From positions 1 to 54,704 of IMG/VR virus record IMGVR_UViG_3300047578_000001: a stretch of 54,704 nt of DNA. One strand, written 5' to 3'. Below are positions 53,277-54,704 of this stretch, one piece after another. This stretch comes from a virus. The notes below the pieces were generated by a model. That model saw nothing but the letters and a program-made list of their open reading frames with translations. It made no database searches and was not told the origin of the DNA. How positions within the stretch are numbered: position 1 is the stretch's first letter; each line of letters opens with the position of its first letter. The position numbers and the translations under genes were made by a program.

Positions 53277-53701
53277 TAGGCTGACTTCTGGGCACGCTCT
53301 CGGAAGTAGGTGGAGATATCCGTGATATCTGCTTCCTTGCCTTCACGTTCAACCTCGATACGAACACGGCGACGATCGCCTTCGGTAATCAGGAGGTTGG
53401 AAAGAGCCGTGTTGATAGCAGCGAACATAACGCTGCTCGGGTTCTTCTGTCGGAGTAGCTTGTTGATGTGGTACATGACGTACCTCGCATACTGCCAATC
53501 CGAAGGCTCGTAATAGCGAGCCTGTGCTGACTCCTTGAGGGAGTAGTAAAAGTCCACAACCATTGGGTGTGGGTCGTCCAGAGCAAGTTCCGGAGCGATA
53601 ACCAGTCCTGCGGCTGCTAGCTTCTCGATCGGAATGACATCGGCATTCCGACGAATCCGATCTTCGCTGCGCTTCGGTACTGGACCGGTGATCTTAGCCA
53701 T
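53276..53701 (-). CDS. terS: Terminase small subunit (141 aa)
   Basis: RRNADVIPIEKLAA ... PHPMVVDFYYSLKESAQARYYEPSDWQYARYV matches the actinobacteriophage small terminase family (ESAQ...YEPSDW). Recognises the packaging site. ATG 53701 has AGGAGG in a C4/G4 mini hairpin. Separated from the large subunit by about 5.5 kb, including lysis, tRNA and fibre genes. Confidence 0.85.
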   Translation of the reverse strand: MAKITGPVPKRSEDRIRRNADVIPIEKLAAAGLVIAPELALDDPHPMVVDFYYSLKESAQARYYEPSDWQYARYVMYHINKLLRQKNPSSVMFAAINTALSNLLITEGDRRRVRIEVEREGKEADITDISTYFRERAQKSA

Positions 53702-53717
53702 CTTCCCCTCCTGGGGG

Positions 53718-54014
53718 TTATCCGGCCTTCCTGAGGCCGGGGTGTTGTTCTCTAGGTCGTTTGGTCAACCTCTTCCTTCGGGTGCGTTCAAAAACTCCTT
53801 CTCTGGAGGATTTGATGCTATGGCAGGAGCTGCAAGCTCCTTGGAGGTTGTTGAGATTATGGTCATCTCCTGGAATTATGTGATCCACGTCGGTTGCCCT
53901 CACGGTGCAACCTCTGTATCGGAGTTGACATGTATTTCCATCCCTTGCCAGGATGGTCCGCCTCAAAGCGGACCAGTTTGGAGGGAGTTGTCTGGTTGAA
54001 GTTTCCCATCCCAT
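53718..54014 (-). CDS. HNH endonuclease (98 aa)
   Basis: HNH zinc nuclease: RRTILARDGNTCQLRYRGCT, ATDVDHIIPGDDHN, LQGACSSCHSIKSSREG. Small HNH proteins beside terminase genes assist DNA cleavage during packaging in HK97-like phages. First gene of the late operon, after a 500-nt leader. Its end forms the hairpin CCGGCCT/AGGCCGG (53722-53740). Confidence 0.9.
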   Translation of the reverse strand: MGWETSTRQLPPNWSALRRTILARDGNTCQLRYRGCTVRATDVDHIIPGDDHNLNNLQGACSSCHSIKSSREGVFERTRRKRLTKRPREQHPGLRKAG

Positions 54015-54161
54015 AGTTGCCTCCTTCGGAGGTCCCCTTGGATTTTGACAGGAGTAGGAGACGAACTTGTTCGGATTCTACCCTTTAGGGGCTCTTGGTA
54101 TCCGTTCCGATCTGCTCCCGCAGATCGGTCAACCCCAACTTATGGAGTTGTTATAGCTACT

Positions 54162-54181
54162 AGGCCCTCCTTAGAGGGCCT
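54162..54181. other. Hairpin AGGCCCTC/GAGGGCCT
   Basis: Perfect 8-bp stem with CTTA loop; a short T-run follows on the plus side, so it could stop rightward reading, and there is an A-run on the other side. Part of the late leader. Confidence 0.5.
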
Positions 54182-54328
54182 TTAACCAGGTGTTGGTTGT
54201 TGTAACCTAAGGACGGAACTAACCATCCCTGTGTTCGTTACCCCAGGTAGCATAATACCTGGTGGACTTAACCACCAAGCAAGTCGAATCCCAGTCAACT
54301 CTTCACAGGTCCAACCAACAGGGCCTTC

Positions 54329-54363
54329 GGGTACAACCGAACGGTTTTAGAGAGGTTGTACCC
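54329..54363 (-). repeat. Repeated RNA hairpin, copy 1
   Basis: A 10-bp stem GGGTACAACC/GGTTGTACCC with a 15-nt loop GAACG...AGAGA. Its partner at 54452 has the same loop edges and compensating stem changes. Confidence 0.65.
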
Positions 54364-54451
54364 TATGGGACCTCCTCCGTTTACCCGGAGGTCCCTGAAA
54401 TTTATGAAATTATTTGGACCAACCAGCGAAGCCCTTTAGGGGCTTCGTGAA

Positions 54452-54482
54452 GGCACAACCGAACGATGAGAGAGGTTGTGCC
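54452..54482 (-). repeat. Repeated RNA hairpin, copy 2
   Basis: A 9-bp stem GGCACAACC/GGTTGTGCC with loop GAACGATGAGAGA. Matches copy 1 in layout. Confidence 0.65.
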
Positions 54483-54546
54483 CCTCCTTTAATGGTTCCC
54501 CAGGGTCAAAACCCCTGGTGGTTGGGTTTTTGAGGTCTATAACCTC

Positions 54547-54576
54547 TATATAGGTGCCGCAGACGCGTGTTGTCAA
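54547..54576 (-). promoter_or_regulatory. Late leftward promoter (sigma70-like)
   Basis: Read leftward: TTGACA (54576-54571), 18-bp spacer, TATATA (54552-54547), or CTATAT at 17. A near-consensus promoter at the head of the minus-strand operon. Predicted start near 54540. Confidence 0.75.
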
Positions 54577-54581
54577 CAAAG

Positions 54582-54597
54582 TGTGATGGGGCTCACA
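54582..54597. promoter_or_regulatory. CRP-type operator TGTGA-N6-TCACA
   Basis: TGTGATGGGGCTCACA is a perfect match to the CRP/FNR-family half-site pair. Centred about 49 bp upstream of the predicted start, just outside the -35 box, where an activator could act. Confidence 0.55.
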
Positions 54598-54599
54598 TG

Positions 54600-54616
54600 A
54601 TGTCATAGTGTGACAT
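54600..54616. promoter_or_regulatory. Operator-like palindrome ATGTCA-N5-TGACAT
   Basis: A 6-bp inverted repeat with 5-bp spacer, centred about 19 bp from the CRP-type site (roughly two helical turns). Candidate binding site for a regulator of late transcription. Confidence 0.5.
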
Positions 54617-54637
54617 GATATAGTTGCAGCTTCAACT

Positions 54638-54672
54638 ACCTGGGGTTTTATCGGCTGACCTGGGGTTTTGTC
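54638..54672. repeat. Direct repeat ACCTGGGGTTTT(A/G)TC
   Basis: Two 15-bp copies at 54638-54652 and 54658-54672, differing at one base, with 20-bp period. Near the right end; possible iteron, packaging or activator site. Confidence 0.6.
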
Positions 54673-54704
54673 ATCAGCAACCCGTACCTGGTCGGAGTGA
54701 CGCT

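Larger units (their letters stand above)
54015..54540 (-). other. Structured leader of late operon
   Basis: No gene is seen. Stem-loops at 54107-54128, 54162-54181, 54243-54262, 54329-54363, 54367-54395, 54427-54447, 54452-54482 and 54500-54518 fill the RNA. Those at 54329 and 54452 are near-copies: ACAACCGAACG ... AGAGAGGTTGT. Possible antitermination or RNA-protection elements. Confidence 0.65.

Noticed and set aside
1-54704. CRISPR array, integrase or immunity repressor
   Set aside because: No regular repeat-spacer array and no tyrosine/serine recombinase motif; the only possible helix-turn-helix regulator (5746) is weak and has no lysogeny neighbours.
1-54704. Direct terminal repeat between the two ends
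   Set aside because: The first and last tens of bases share no obvious identity, so I cannot call terminal repeats; the end type (cos or permuted) is not visible from the sequence.

Overview
The window looks like an essentially complete, obligately lytic siphovirus (tailed dsDNA phage) genome from an actinobacterial host. The host call rests on an Lsr2-like nucleoid protein, moderately GC-rich DNA with many GTG/TTG starts, a split CHC2/TOPRIM primase, and a head-tail gene order typical of actinobacteriophages. I see no integrase, excisionase, partition system or repressor, and no mycolylarabinogalactan esterase (LysB).

Layout. (1) 1-1126: hairpin-rich untranslated leader with three sigma70-like promoters pointing right. 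(2) 1127-31418, plus strand: about 90 tightly packed, mostly overlapping early genes. They begin with small unknown genes, several separated by stem-loops, and continue with one tRNA, lsr2, a Cas4/RecB-like nuclease, a SLOG protein, a nucleotidyltransferase-like protein, an RNA-repair set (T4 Rnl1-like ligase, T4 Pnkp-like kinase/phosphatase, second Rnl2-like ligase), and replication genes (DnaB/RecA-like ATPase, two-part primase, exonucleases, family A DNA polymerase). Many micro-genes encode either 1-2 membrane helices or a CxxC...HxxxC zinc knuckle. (3) 31425-31461: bidirectional terminator where the two operons converge. (4) 54014 down to 31473, minus strand: HNH, small terminase, two endolysins (GH25 lysozyme, amidase), a methyltransferase, a cluster of eight convincing tRNAs interleaved with six Cys/His micro-genes, tail fibre, large terminase, portal, MuF, scaffold, capsid, a GT-B glycosyltransferase, an Acb2-like anti-CBASS candidate, connectors, tail genes with a -1 frameshift chaperone pair, tape measure, baseplate-type proteins and a holin. 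(5) 54015-54704: structured leader, a strong leftward promoter and operator-like palindromes, including a perfect CRP-type half-site pair.

How it fits together. Early transcription from the left leader would deliver host-takeover micro-proteins, tRNA-repair enzymes that could counter tRNA-cleaving defences, and the replisome. Late transcription from the right end makes lysis, tRNA, packaging, head and tail products. The most interesting signals are the family of zinc-knuckle micro-proteins (several hidden between tRNAs), the Acb2-like gene in the head cassette, the duplicated RNA-repair set, recurrent ATC/CTG-like start sites, two leucine-anticodon tRNAs without a long variable arm, and the repeated RNA hairpins in both leaders.
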